Part shown: positions 54,101-63,994 of the stretch, piece after piece
Layout: each line of letters starts with the position of its first letter
Numbering within the stretch: the first letter of the stretch is position 1
The notes under the pieces: generated by a model
Told to the model about the DNA's origin: nothing
Database searches by the model: none
The model's input: the letters and a program-made list of their open reading frames with translations, nothing else
Position numbers and translations under genes: made by a program
From: Pipra filicauda
Taxonomy: Eukaryota > Chordata > Aves > Passeriformes > Pipridae
Length of the DNA: 64,000 nucleotides
Assembly: GCF_003945595.2 (NCBI RefSeq)
Contig: NW_024104301.1
Span: 620,001 to 684,000, forward strand
Direction of reading: 5' to 3'

Positions 54101-57100
54101 ATTTAGATAAAGCCCAGTCTGCGTGACACCTGTTGTAAACCCCAGTGTTTATAAGCAACTTATTGATTTAGAAAATTGTTTTTAACCTGCTCACTGTACA
54201 GGGGACTATGCTATAGGCATATTTTCCCCTGTGGAATGGCTTATCTGAAATGAGACTTTTCAAGCCGTGCAACTGGATACGTGACTGAAACAGCTGTGCT
54301 GAACATGAGAGTCAGGTAGGCTTGTACTGCTCGAAGGCACAAGGGAATCACTTTTCTGGTGTTCAGAAAGGGCTTTTTTTTTATCATAGAAAGTCTGACA
54401 GTTAACAGCAGAAAGCCAAATTAAAAAGAATAAATAAATTACATTATAATTAAAAGAGCCCAGACCACACCACACATCCGTGACTCAGCATAAATTTGGT
54501 CACTTTCAAACATAAACCACCCGAGGTAATGACCAAGGTAATGACCGAGGTAATCTAGAAAAACTTTGCTTTCTAGTCCGTCAGCAAAGTTAATGGATAA
54601 CACACATTTTACTGCTTCTCTTTAAAACTTTAAACACTGAAATACTAGAAAGGGGTGTCACGTGTAAGTAAATATTACACAGAGAGCTCCGTTACAGCAG
54701 CTTCCCTGGGATCGTATTTAACACAGCTCTGGAAACACGGGGAGTCAGCTCGTGCCCCCACAAAACAAAAAAAACCACTTCTGCACCTTTCTGTGCTACA
54801 GTTTTGGTTTCCACACCCCCAGTTCTTTTCTAGAGTGAACTTCTATCCAGCACAGAAAATGTTAACACAGAATCCGAGTGTTTTGTCAGTGCTGGATCTG
54901 ACATAATGGGAAAGGTACAGCTGAGGCAACAGCCACGAAATATCCCCATAAACCAACCAGGATCAAACCCAACCTGAAGTACAGCACAAAAGGCAGCTGA
55001 GGAGAGTATGTTCCCTGAGGAGAGTATGGACAGAGACCTACAACCTACATGCTTAAACAAATCAACTGTTCAACAGAGATGGCTCTTCATTTCATACCCA
55101 CATTCATCACCCCAAATCAGACTTTCCAAAATTATTTTAATCCTTTTTAGATCCAAGTTCACAGTCTGTTTGTTGAGCAGATTTAAAAATTTATCCCAAA
55201 GCCATCAAGTAATCAGGCTGGATCTGAGCAGGACGTTTCAGGGCTGCAACTAAGCAAACCCTAAGGTACCCAAGCACAGAAGCATTAACAATGTGCTTTT
55301 CTTTGGCAGCCTCAGAGAAGATATTTTCTGCACCTTGTCTCATACTACCACCAGCAAGCAGGATAAAATTATTTCTTCTAAAATAGATTTGGTGCTCAAT
55401 TTGCACATCTGCATCCAAGTTCAGCACTGTCAATAAGTGTAATAGAATTACTCCTTTGCATTAGATGTGATCCTCAGTTTCAAAACCCAAGGACACACAA
55501 GTAGAAGCACAAAACAAAACAAAGCTGATAGAGGCCGATGAGCAGCTGCACATGAGCAGTCTTTTTATGGCCCTTGTAATACTTGTGGTTCCTCTGCATG
55601 TTCCTCCCAGCTTGTACAATAAAGGCAGACTGGTTAATTTTCCATTAAGGTTTACATTTTTACTCCTTTTGGAAGTGCAAAGTATTTATGTCCACTGTTG
55701 TACACACCTTATCCGAGGTTCGCTCTCCTGCCAATAACTAATACCGTGCTCAGCAAATATTATAAAAATTTGAAGATTACTTACATTACACCTTCTCAGT
55801 GCTGTACAGAACAGATAGATTTATTGTTTCCCCTTCATTGAGCAATACTTAAAAAGAGGAATTTGGAGTAGGCAAAAGTTAATTTTCTTTAAGTAAGCTA
55901 ACGTGGTTCCTATAAATGGAAATAAATATTTCTGTTAATATGCTCAGAGGCATTTTCCATCATCCCTTTTAATCAACTTCCAAAATACGCTCAGCAGAGA
56001 GCATCAGATTGGATCCAATTTCTGCTATATCACACGGAACAAAAGGCTCCAGCAGACACACATCTTTCCAAAACACTTCTATTCCACAGCTCTGCCTCCA
56101 TTTTGGATGACAGACAAAGGGGATAAATGTGAATATAACGCCTTATAGAAGAGATGAAAAGCACAACTGAAGTCAGAGCAAAAGGTGCAGATAAATCCAG
56201 GAAGTGCTGCTGCCAGCTGCAACCACCACAGGAACAAAGGAAACAGCGACAGAGCCCGCTGGCTTGAATTTGTTATAGAAATAAAATTTGGGGAGGGGAA
56301 AAAAGGAAAATTGGCCGGGTTTCACATGGAGCGGGGCACGAGGGTTCACTTTGCCCTTTAAGGGTTTCTCCAGGGACTGTTCAGCACCAGAGGCTCCCAC
56401 TCGCTCCCAGCCTGGCCGTGGGATGCTGAGGGTTCCCAGCGGCACCAGGAGCCGGGACCCCTCACCCCTCGCCCCCCATCCCTGACCCCTCATCCCGGGG
56501 GGACGCAGTGACAGCCCCCCGGCCCCCTCTAATCCACGGGCCTCAGACCTAAGGAAAGAACCCGCGGGGACCCCCAAGTTCACTGAACACAAAAGCGGCC
56601 CCGACCCCCCGCGCGTGGCTCGGCTCGGGTCCGCTCGGGGGGTCCCCAACGAGGGGCGACGCCCGGGCCGCGCCCCCGCCCCTCACGGCGGCCTCGGGCC
56701 CCCGGCGCGGTGCCCCCGCCCGGCCCCGCCGGGGCTTCCCCGCGGCCGTGCCCCGCTCCGGGCGGTACCTGTAGGCCAGGGACATGCACTCGAACAGCTT
56801 CGTGAGGGACGCGTCGATGCTGAGGCGGCCGCCGGCGCCGCCGCCGCCGCGGGCCGCCCCGAACTGGTAGGTCTGGCAGGTCTGCTCGTTGACCGTGTCG
56901 AAGTCGTAGCCCTTCTTGGGCGGGTGTTCGCTGTGCGGCGACGAGACCATGAAGTGCCCCGAGTGGATGATCTGCGGGCCCGGGGGCTGCCCCCGGCGCG
57001 GCCCGCACCGCCGTCCCCCGCCCGGCGAGGCCCCGCCGTCGTCCGTGTCCGACGAGTCCTCGTCGGGCTCGGTGCGGGGGGACAGCGGCCCCGCCGCCCC

Positions 57101-57139
57101 GAGGAGCCGCGCCGGCCGCATGAACACGTCGGCGGCCAT
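15177..57139 (-). CDS. MLXIP: MLX-interacting protein (MondoA), complete 17-exon coding sequence
   Basis: Exons on the minus strand: 57139-56769, 34271-34165, 33855-33770, 32518-32429, 32164-32123, 31021-30850, 29939-29850, 29260-29169, 29060-28409, 25507-25386, 24710-24524, 23789-23665, 19635-19537, 17855-17728, 16713-16590, 15906-15777, 15298-15177. All have AG/GT borders and phases that join without a break: 2739 nt, 912 residues (human about 919). Residues 58-67 (IHSGHFMVSS) and 112-119 are Mondo conserved regions. Residues 125-218 (KWKNFKGLKLQWRDKIRLN, KNPVCHFVTPLDGSVD) form the glucose-responsive, 14-3-3-binding module. Residues 351-712 are the Pro/Ser-rich activation region, 713-787 the bHLH-zipper, and 788-912 the dimerisation and cytoplasmic-localisation domain. 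MondoA pairs with MLX, shuttles from the cytosol and outer mitochondrial membrane to the nucleus when glucose-6-phosphate rises, and activates genes such as TXNIP. An upstream in-frame ATG at 57187 exists, but MAADVFM matches mammalian starts. Odd: exon 13 lacks one codon in the basic region. Confidence 0.95.
15299..19536 (-). other. MLXIP: MLXIP introns 13-16
   Basis: Introns 15299-15776, 15907-16589, 16714-17727 and 17856-19536 separate the zipper and C-terminal exons. The only notable content is the purine tract in the second of these. No other gene was recognised. Confidence 0.8.
16136..16235 (+). repeat. Purine-only mirror-like tract
   Basis: About 100 bases are almost entirely A and G on the plus strand, with runs of up to ten G near 16216-16225. 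It lies in MLXIP intron 15. Such homopurine tracts can form triplex or quadruplex structures. Confidence 0.85.
19537..19635 (-). CDS. MLXIP: MLXIP exon 13: bHLH basic region and helix 1, one codon short
   Basis: The 33-codon, phase-0 exon is bounded by TTATGCAG and GTGAGT. It reads NRRMKHLSEQKRRSNIK and then helix 1. Max, Myc and mammalian Mondo proteins place three residues between the basic-region His and Glu (HISAEQKRR in MondoA/ChREBP as I recall); here there are only two (H-L-S-E). A Ser also replaces the usual Phe after RR. The frame is kept and the following zipper exon is intact. Confidence 0.9.
20190..22290 (+). mobile_element. Degraded endogenous retrovirus with LTR pair and pol remnant
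   Basis: Two related blocks about 1.7 kb apart look like LTRs: roughly 20330-20520 and 22010-22180 share a promoter-like AATAAAAG or TACAAAAG followed by AGCCCAGG and, about 40 bases on, TCTCCAGAGGCACCAG. Between them lies a pol-like segment on the same strand. Most of the internal region is missing, so gag, most of pol and env are deleted or unrecognisable. The element is antisense to MLXIP, the usual surviving orientation in introns. Its outer borders and any target-site duplication were not resolved. Confidence 0.7.
21243..21930 (+). pseudogene. Retroviral pol fragment (reverse transcriptase to connection/RNase H start), broken
   Basis: One frame (21243-21626) resembles the reverse transcriptase of gammaretrovirus-like elements. 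The catalytic YVDD position reads HVND, and the motifs LQHV, SPSKLQLC and ILTKNQRL are recognisable. The similarity then shifts to another frame (21610 onward), with a connection-domain-like ALGLPDYSKPFELF and an EDKGAA block. The HVND change and the frame break mean it is not functional. It is an old genomic copy, not an active virus. Confidence 0.75.
24733..24858 (+). repeat. GA-rich tract just upstream of MLXIP exon 11
   Basis: Imperfect GAGA/GAAA repeats run for about 125 bases. Read on the MLXIP strand this is a long CT-rich tract ending about 20 bases before the exon 11 acceptor (24711), so it may act as an extended polypyrimidine tract. Confidence 0.85.
25508..28408 (-). other. MLXIP: MLXIP intron 9
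   Basis: A 2.9-kb intron between the activation-region exons. No other gene or clear repeat was recognised. The neighbouring introns 23790-24523 and 24711-25385 are similarly plain apart from the GA tract. Confidence 0.8.
28409..29060 (-). CDS. MLXIP: MLXIP exon 9: long Pro/Ser-rich activation-region exon
   Basis: This 652-nt exon runs from TCCCGTCAG to GTGAGC and encodes residues 351-567, rich in Pro, Ser, Ala and Gln. The islands VITHTASATLT, APATTFSQSQ and KIVPAPKPE match mammalian MondoA as recalled, while the sequence between them is divergent. The long antisense frame over it (28255-28827) is a shadow. Confidence 0.93.
29940..34164 (-). other. MLXIP: MLXIP introns 2-6 and the exons between them
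   Basis: Introns 29940-30849, 31022-32122, 32165-32428, 32519-33769 and 33856-34164 separate the Mondo conserved-region exons. Apart from the exons listed in the MLXIP entry, only short A-runs (for example near 32807-32822) were seen. Confidence 0.8.
48185..48245 (+). repeat. Possible CR1 3'-end remnant
   Basis: GGCCTAAATGGCTTCCTAAG followed by GTCCTTTCCAACACCATTTTC resembles CR1 3' ends (GGTCCCTTCCAACC-like) but lacks a clean terminal octamer repeat. It is divergent and weakly supported. Confidence 0.4.
50490..51180 (+). other. G-poor, pyrimidine-rich block in MLXIP intron 1
   Basis: About 700 bases on the plus strand are dominated by C and T with few G, which opens Pro/Ser/Leu-rich frames. 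On the MLXIP strand the block is purine-rich. No coding potential or transposon family was recognised. Confidence 0.6.
54522..54557 (+). repeat. 12-bp unit repeated three times
   Basis: Three consecutive copies of a unit like CGAGGTAATGAC, the second starting CAAGG and the third ending CTA. It is a small local tandem duplication inside MLXIP intron 1. Confidence 0.85.
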
Positions 57140-57330
57140 GGCCCCGCTGCCGCCCGGCCGAGCCCGCCGCCCGCTCTGCGCCGCCACCGCCCCGCTCCGC
57201 CCCGCCCCGGCCCGGCCCCCGCCGCGCTTAAAGGAGACGGAGCGGCCCCGCCGCCGCCCTTCCCCTCAGACCCCGCCGCCCCCGTGGCACCGGCCCCGCC
57301 TGAGGCGACGCGGCCTCGGGGGAGGCACGG
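56590..57330 (-). promoter_or_regulatory. MLXIP: CpG island and promoter of MLXIP
   Basis: About 740 bases are very GC- and CpG-rich, covering MLXIP exon 1 and the sequence upstream. Repeated CCCCGCCCC-type GC boxes lie at about 57190-57225, just before the presumed start region. This is a typical vertebrate housekeeping-type island. The long plus-strand frame through it (56615-57538) is a shadow of low-stop GC-rich sequence. Confidence 0.85.
56769..57139 (-). CDS. MLXIP: MLXIP exon 1 coding part
   Basis: It starts ATGGCCGCCGAC at 57139 and ends at a GTACCG donor after 56769, contributing 123 codons plus two bases. It carries an acidic stretch (residues 25-34), the Mondo block IHSGHFMVSSPHSEHPPKK at 58-76, a glycine-rich insert (98-104) and LTKLFECMSLAY at 112-123. 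The glycine-rich insert is GC-driven and likely variable. Confidence 0.93.
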
Positions 57331-57492
57331 CCCACCCGGGTCAGTTCACCCACCCGGCTCATCCTCACCCATCCCGGTCACCGTCACCCACCCCGAAGCC
57401 CACAAGGGACCCCCCACCCCCCGGGGTTCCACCGGGATCACAAAAAAAAGCAGAAGGTATTGGTGCTGCTGCGCTGTCCCCGCTGCTGTTGC

Positions 57493-57571
57493 TGTTTTGA
57501 AATGTTTTTTGAAATTTTTTTTTTTTTTTTGTGCTTAGGATAGCCGCAGTCAGAATGCCTTGCTGGGAGAT
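57493..57571 (+). repeat. Left arm of a 1.6-kb spaced inverted repeat
   Basis: This arm holds TGTTTTGAAATGTTT (57493-57507) and a 25-base block ending GCCTTGCTGGGAGAT (57547-57571). Both are found exactly, in inverted orientation, in the right arm at 59042-59110. A poly(T) stretch separates the two blocks. Confidence 0.9.
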
Positions 57572-59041
57572 GGCAGTTAATGCTTGGTTTAATTAAGCCC
57601 TAATTAATTTAACCCTGACCCTAACCCCGCTCCTGCTGAGCATAACTGGTATAAATGAGCCAGCAGGGCACTTCATGTGGCAGGTCAAGGAGTTTAAAAA
57701 AATCCCCATAAACTCAAACACAAGAAGTTTCACCTCAACATGAGGAAGAACTTCTTTCCATAGAGGTGGAACAGCCCTGGAATAGCTGCCCAGGGAGGGT
57801 GTGGAGTCTCCCTCTCTGGAGACATTCCAAACCCACCTGGACATGTCCCTGTGTCACCTGCTCCAGGTGACCCTTCCTTGGCGGGGGGGTTGGACGATCT
57901 CCAGAGGTCCCTTCCATCCCCAACAATTCTGTGATTCTGTAAAACATTCCTAAACTTAAGGGACTGTGAGGAACATGGAAATGTAGAGAATAGTCCAGAA
58001 CTGGCTGAAGAATGTTGACGAAATAGCAATTGTGCTAAAGTACCTAATTTAAACTGTCTTTAATACACTAAATTGCTTATTATTTTTCAGAAGCCATCTG
58101 CAAGAAGCCAGGGCACCTGGAGAAGAAGCTGGAGACCTGCAGCAAGCACTGCTGGAGTCAGAGAGAGGGCAGGACACGGAGCTTCTTCTGCCAGGCTCGT
58201 GGCTCATACCCCACGGTACCTGCTCGGTGGCACCTGTGAAGGAACCACAATTGTTCCTTCTGGGGAAGGAATTGTTCTTTCCAGGGGAAGGAAAGATCAG
58301 ATTTCATCCTTCTTAAAAAAGCGTAAAGAAAACAATGGATCCTGTAGGTCAACATGAAAGCACAGCAATAGGGCTGGTGAGGGGAGAGAGCAGCATCCTA
58401 CAGCACAAACCTCATACCTGTACCTATGTGTACACAAAGTCAAGAGAAGAAGCCTTGAGTGTCCTCTGTAGAGCAAACCTCCATCATCAAGAGAGCTATC
58501 CTACATGCCATACTCCAAAACATTGATGCTAAATTGTGAATATTACTTCAGTTCTAGGACCTCATACTTAAAATGAAAAAACAGGCTTGTCTACACAGCC
58601 ATGCTCAGGAGGGAAAAAAACCTCCAAACACTGAATTGCCACGTGCTACATTCTCTGCTTCGTAAAACCAGAAATAAGATCAAGGGAAACTCAAGAGATT
58701 GAGAGCAAGTCTTGGGCATGCAAAGAAGAGCATTCCTGCAGTATCCCAATTACGCCCATGCAATGATCCAGCATTCCCCATTAGCATGAATCAAGGCTGA
58801 TCACTGTGTTTAGGGGAGGAGTGGTAGGTCAAACACTCCCCCACACATGAAAGCAGCAGGAAGGCACGGCCACATCATGTGAGGGCTCTCTTAGAGATCT
58901 TTAAAAATCAAAACCAACATGCAGTTCTTACTTAGCATCACATACGACTCAAATTCTGAAGGCCAGTCATATTTAGCTTCAAAGCTGGTTCTTGCTACCT
59001 TATATTAACATTTGCTTAAAAAAATAGAAAAAAAAAAAGCT
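57572..59041. other. Spacer between inverted-repeat arms
   Basis: About 1.5 kb upstream of the MLXIP promoter, holding the CR1 fragment at 57716-57940. A short telomere-like CCCTGACCCTAACCCC near 57613-57628 is too brief to call an interstitial telomere. No gene was recognised. Confidence 0.6.
57716..57940 (+). mobile_element. CR1 LINE, 5'-truncated 3' end
   Basis: The sequence carries characteristic CR1 3' segments: AACATGAGGAAGAACTTCTT, GTGGAGTCTCCCTCTCTGGA, GACCCTTCCTTGG and AGAGGTCCCTTCCATCCC. It ends in the diagnostic tandem tail ATTCTGTGATTCTGT. CR1 is the dominant retrotransposon of birds and other reptiles. This copy is dead on arrival, without any reverse transcriptase sequence, and looks fairly well preserved. 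Confidence 0.93.
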
Positions 59042-59110
59042 ATCTCCCAGCAAGGCATTCTGACTGAGAATACTTTAAGTACAAAAAAAACCCACAAACA
59101 TTTCAAAACA
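59042..59110 (-). repeat. Right arm of the spaced inverted repeat
   Basis: Read on the minus strand, it repeats TGTTTTGAAATGTTT and the 25-base block ending GCCTTGCTGGGAGAT, in the same order and spacing class as the left arm at 57493-57571, again with a T-rich stretch between. Confidence 0.9.
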
Positions 59111-60794
59111 ACATTCACAGTTTTACAATACCTATTTTAAGTCTTCCATGTAGTTCAAGAACTAAACCTGAACTAAAAAAATCATGACACCTCAGTAACA
59201 GCACTGTGTAACACTTTGATGACAACAGCCTATACATTTACCTCACTTAATTCTAAGCAAGCCACGCAGGCTTCATCCCATAGGAAAAAAGGGATAACTT
59301 GTCAAAATAAATTTAGGTAACAATGCAATTTTCTAGGAAGAGTAACAGTACCAACCATCACTTATGGCACAGGCAGCAGCCTTAAGGTACAACTAACATT
59401 TCATAAAGTTCAAGGTTTTCTCCTCTAGTCAGGTGCAAGGATAGGGGCATCCCTTAAAATAAATCCAGTTATTTTGGAAACAGACCTCTTGGTTTGCCTT
59501 AAGATCAGCATTTAGCTGATCAGTACCAGGTCAAGCCTGCCTGTTCTCCACTCCTCCTCCACAGTAAGGAATTCCAGGAAGCACAGGGAAATACTAAGAG
59601 GCCCCAGCAGCATCTTTGGAATATGTTTTTTCTTACTGTTTCTTTTCATCAATCCCCAGTAAGAGGTGAAACACAGGCCTCTGTCTTCTGATGTCTTCTG
59701 ATCAAGGAACATCAGTTCCTTTAACAAGGCTTTTAGCACAGGAGGAGGACTTAGCACTGCACTGCAATACACAGTGAGCAGAGACATTCAAGCTGTTCAA
59801 AGACATACCCACAGTGTATTCCACACTACTTAGCGGTGAGAGATTATCCTCCTAAATCTACAGACAGGAAGATAAGCATTCCCATACTGATGAGGGAAAG
59901 AGCTCAGGGAAGCTTCCTCCCAGCCTCAGACAGGGCTGGCTGCAGGCTCTGGGCAGGCTCTGCTGGCCGTCCTGCTCCCAGGAAAACCACAGGGACAACC
60001 CGTGTGTGCCCTGCTCCAGGCTCCTGCTGCTCCTTCGCCCTTCCCTGGCACAAGCCTTACCTGTTCAGAGGCCTTTCCTTCTGGGACCCATCTTGAGTTA
60101 CATCCTTGCTGCAACCTGTATTCTCTCTCTCCAGTTCCACCCTGTATGTAACTCCTTTATATACGTCTGTTAGTTCAATTCACTGATCTGGAGAAGGAAA
60201 AAAACCAACTACATTGCAGTTTCTTCCCAGATTAGTGAACTGTAGGGGTTAATGGGGATGTTATGAGCACCCCAGCAAATGCAAGGCAGGGAACAAACCC
60301 AACTGGGAGCAGGCAGGCTGGGCTCGCCCCTCTGGGAGCAATGAGCCAGCAGGGCAGTCCAGCTGCCTGTGGAAACCACAGGCCACTTTGGGACAGAGCA
60401 CATAGAACACTAAAAATAAGCTGGACACTTTATATCCACCTTGAATGTAAAGAATCTTTCCAAAACTCCTCAGGAGTTTTACCCTTGCAAGCACCGGACT
60501 CGAGCTTGTATCCAAACTGAAGCACATTTCCACACTCTGCCTTCCCTCCTCCCTCCAATTTAAGTTACTGCAACACATAACCTGAGTACCAAACGAGGAA
60601 TTTGGTACTTAAATTACCTTAAATTACCACATTATTCTGCAGGTTGCTGTAATTACATGGGCCATATCTATTCTGTTTGTTGTTCCGCCGCCTGCCCCAC
60701 CACACTGTCAAGACACCTTTGGACTGCTCAAAGGTGAATCATTTTACACATTACCAAACAAGACAGCACCACAAATGAACATTTAAAAATGCCA
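59111..60794. other. Intergenic region between MLXIP upstream and next gene's 3' end
   Basis: No gene, RNA gene or repeat was recognised here. Open frames near 59836-60578 are short, overlap on both strands and show no domain. Confidence 0.55.
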
Positions 60795-60811
60795 TTTATA
60801 AAAAACAGAAA

Positions 60812-60817
60812 TTTATT
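60812..60817 (-). terminator. Poly(A) signal on the minus strand
   Basis: The plus-strand TTTATT reads AATAAA on the minus strand, followed within about 40 bases by GTTCATTTGTGG-type GU-rich sequence. It marks the likely end of the minus-strand transcript entering from the right. Confidence 0.5.
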
Positions 60818-61437
60818 GTAAATTAAAAAAAAAAACCAAAGCAAAACAAACTGAGGTTAAGTTTCTTGATAAAAATTATTCACACAGCATTCGTGTTGTG
60901 ATTTTTTATTTTATTTTTTTTGAAATGAAACCATTGTACATTGTACAAACCATAACTACCGATGGAATAAATAAGTGAAAAATTATACTGCTGTACAACA
61001 CACACACACACAAATCATAAGATGGAAAACGATTAGGTATTGAAGAAAACAAAATTCTTTACACCTTCTAACAGGCCCTTAGATATAAAGAACATTCCAA
61101 AACATGACAATGTTTATGTATGAAGATAGCCACCCAAAACCGATATTTTATACTGCCTTGTTGATTTATTTTTTTTTTTGTTGTTTTGTAAGTGCCAGCA
61201 CTTTTTGGAATGTTTTAACAACTACTTTCCCAAGCATAAAAATTCCAAGGAATAGTTCTGCTATAAAATGTTTGGCTGAGTAAATCGCTTATCCGGAAGG
61301 CCTTCCCACGTGTTCCACAAACTCAGCTAAGTTACTTACTTGCTTCTAGTTTCTTTATTTTTTCCTTTTTTTTTTTTTTTTAATTTTTTTTCTTTTTTAG
61401 TTTTTTATTTATTTATCTGTAACTGAAGCTCCAACAT

Positions 61438-61770
61438 TCAGCATTGTAGCAAGGAAGCACTTCTTGATATTTGCACTATTTCTAAAACATCAGCTGTATG
61501 AGAACTTTCAGTCATCTTGAAGAAAATTACATCTCTCCTCCTGCTCCACCTCTCAATGCTTTCAATAAACCCTTTTACGGTGAGTTCATAAAACAAGTTT
61601 CGGGTAGAGATAGGTCCAAGCCAAAACCAGCTGGATTTAGATCTCGTTTCAAACCTCAGGTGGATTTGAATTCCATATTCTGGTTTGGTCCCATCTGTAC
61701 TTTCTGGCATTAAAATGTGTTTAATCACATCCGTTGGCCCATAAATGTTATCAGGCACTTCAAAAAAAGA
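61438..61770 (-). other. Unassigned 110-codon open frame with protein-like composition
   Basis: The frame opens after a TAG (61773-61771) that could also be the end of a weak splice acceptor, and runs to a TGA at 61440-61438. It has no ATG near its start; the first is 21 codons in. Its translation (for example IQIHLRFETRSKSSWFWLG) has a balanced amino-acid mix unusual for AT-rich non-coding DNA. Overlapping AATAAATAAATAAA signals follow within about 40 bases of the stop on the minus strand. I do not recognise a family. It may be a chance frame in the putative BCL7A 3' UTR, a terminal exon of another transcript, or a retrocopy. Confidence 0.25.
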
Positions 61771-63905
61771 CTAATAACAGTCTTATACACTATTTTGGAT
61801 TTCTTCATACCAGATAATGTCAAAGTCTCTTCCCTTAGAGACTGACAATAACAGGTCTAAGGAACCCAAATCTATCTGCTTGTTCAGTTGTCTGTTGTCA
61901 CTAGAATCTCTGGTTAAAATAAAAGATCTGAATGTATTCTCTGTAAGCTGTAAATAAAGGATTCCTACCTCAGAAATAAAGCCTCTAGGGAAGATGGTTA
62001 TGATGCCTTGTCTTGTAAGCCACAGAACAATGAACAGTTCTGAGCAGAAGCCACAGGAGAGAAAAGGAAGTTTATAATTAAACCTGTTGATGTCAATAAT
62101 GCCAATAAATGCTTCTATCTAATGAAAAATTTGAGGTATTTTTAGTGCTATTTATATATTTTATTTCTTCCTAAAGTACAGGAATTAGTTCCTAAATGAA
62201 AAGTCTATTTACTCCCTTGGAAACGTCTACAAAATGAAAATTAAAAACTTGCTGCGATGCACCTGAAGAGAGGGATTAGTAAACTCGACTAGTTGTCAAA
62301 GGTGGCATCAGATTTGTTTTGTTTTAGCATTAAAAACAACAAAAAGTTAGTAAATCAAAAATATTTTAAAAGTTTGAATCTTTCTAGATTTGCCCATTTA
62401 ATATATCAATAGAACTTCTCACAAAATATCACTTAAATCTGAATGTAATATACATACAAATCAATCATCATGGACCAGTTATCCACATTTTAGGCATACA
62501 CACAATTCAAGAGAGAATTCTACCGTTTCATTGCATATATTGTGCAAATTCAGTTTTTGGCTCCTCATTTCCTTATTTTCAGGATGTTAACGGACTTCAT
62601 GATCAGACCAGAAATCCCAAAAGCTTATTAGGGAGCACGCTGTTTTCATGAATGATTTGCAATCCGATTTTATTCAGTTAAAATCCAAAAAAGTTTTATT
62701 TCATCATAAAGGAAAAGTTCTGAAACTGAGTGTCATAGGTTACGTGGAGTTCAGTCCTACAAGCATCTTACGGAAGGTCAGTATTGGCTCCCCACTCCTC
62801 CCTCCCTCTGTTCCCTCCCCCCAATTCCTCATTGCTTTTCCTAATAAAGTGGTAATTGCAAATGTAATGCAGTAGTCTAAGTGCAAGCCATTTTCACTAT
62901 TGGAGAATCCCAACCTAAATAAGCTTCATGAAGAGCTAATCATGAAAATGTATCGACTGGAAGCAATTTCTCCTTTTCACCTAAAAAAGTATTTACAGTT
63001 TTCAGCTTACAAACTACACGCAACCATTTCCAGAGCTGTGAGATCATAGTTTAAATTACAAGTTCCATCTCCCACACCAAGTGAGGACAGAGTCAGGGCC
63101 TGATCCAGCAGTATGTACATATGGATGGATGTGTGTGTGTGCATGGAAGTGGGAAACGAGCGGTTCCACCGACACCGGGGGTTTATTCCCTGGAAGTACA
63201 AAGCCCACTGGAAGACCAGACCCTTGTGACCTGATGCAGATGGTTCTGCTCGCCACGAATTTTAAGGGAGTTGCACCTACCTCCTGCTTTTCCATCAAGT
63301 TTAGCATAAGCACACTTTAGTTGGGAGAGGAGGAACATTTCTAACTGATGTGGGGACTATGGAGACAACAAGGCTTATTTACAAGACTTGCTGAAAGAGA
63401 AAAGGAACCCCCCAATACAGTATTTTCCTGGAACACAGAAGTAAACATCTCATAATGAAACAGTACAATGAAATCCAGTTCAGTGAAAACATGATATCAA
63501 AAAAGACCAATTGAAAATAAACTGACTGTGCATCAATCCCTTTGATCCTATTTATGTACATAGTGGAACTTTTCTGTAAAGTTGTACCCAGTACAGAGAT
63601 CTGGACCTAATACGTAAGTATTTTAAGTGCCTGTGTTATAGTATATATTCAGATCTGGACTATAAATGGTAAACAGATCATGTTAACTTCTGATGAAGTT
63701 AAGTATTTAGAAGACCAAATTTACAGTTGCGAATGCCATGCATTCAATAAAAGATCTCCACTACAGCTGCTAAAATAAAACATCAAGCTCCTTTTTCTCC
63801 TTGGACTCCAAGAGTGAAAATGGCTTCCTGATCTATAGTTGTTTAAAAATTTAAGCACCAGGGATTTAAAACTTAAAAACGAAACAAAAAACCCCAAACA
63901 AACAA

Positions 63906-63907
<2 letters not shown>

Positions 63908-63969
<62 letters not shown>

Positions 63970-63994
63970 AAAAAAGAAAAAAAGAAAAAAAAAA
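63908..63994 (+). repeat. Poly(A) homopolymer (60 A) with AAAAG repeats
   Basis: Sixty consecutive A at 63908-63967 are followed by a short run of G-interrupted A blocks. On the transcribed strand of the putative BCL7A transcript it reads as poly(T). The exact length is likely unreliable in any assembly. Confidence 0.95.

Larger units (their letters stand above)
34272..56768 (-). other. MLXIP: MLXIP intron 1 (22.5 kb)
   Basis: The first intron of MLXIP separates the CpG-island exon from exon 2. Open frames up to about 180 codons (for example 36751-37206, 40760-41296, 43100-43489, 46636-47202) lack domains, paired splice sites or recognisable homology and are treated as chance. Visible structure is limited to a possible CR1 end near 48180-48250, a G-poor pyrimidine-rich block at about 50490-51180, and a 12-bp triplication at 54522-54557. 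Enhancers are likely but cannot be recognised by eye. Confidence 0.75.

Noticed and set aside
56615..57538. 307-codon plus-strand frame through the CpG island
   Set aside because: Stop codons are rare in such GC-rich DNA, and it lies opposite MLXIP exon 1. Composition is Pro/Arg/Ala low-complexity without a domain.
57613..57628. Telomere-like CCCTGACCCTAACCCC
   Set aside because: Only about two and a half degenerate units; too short to call an interstitial telomeric repeat.
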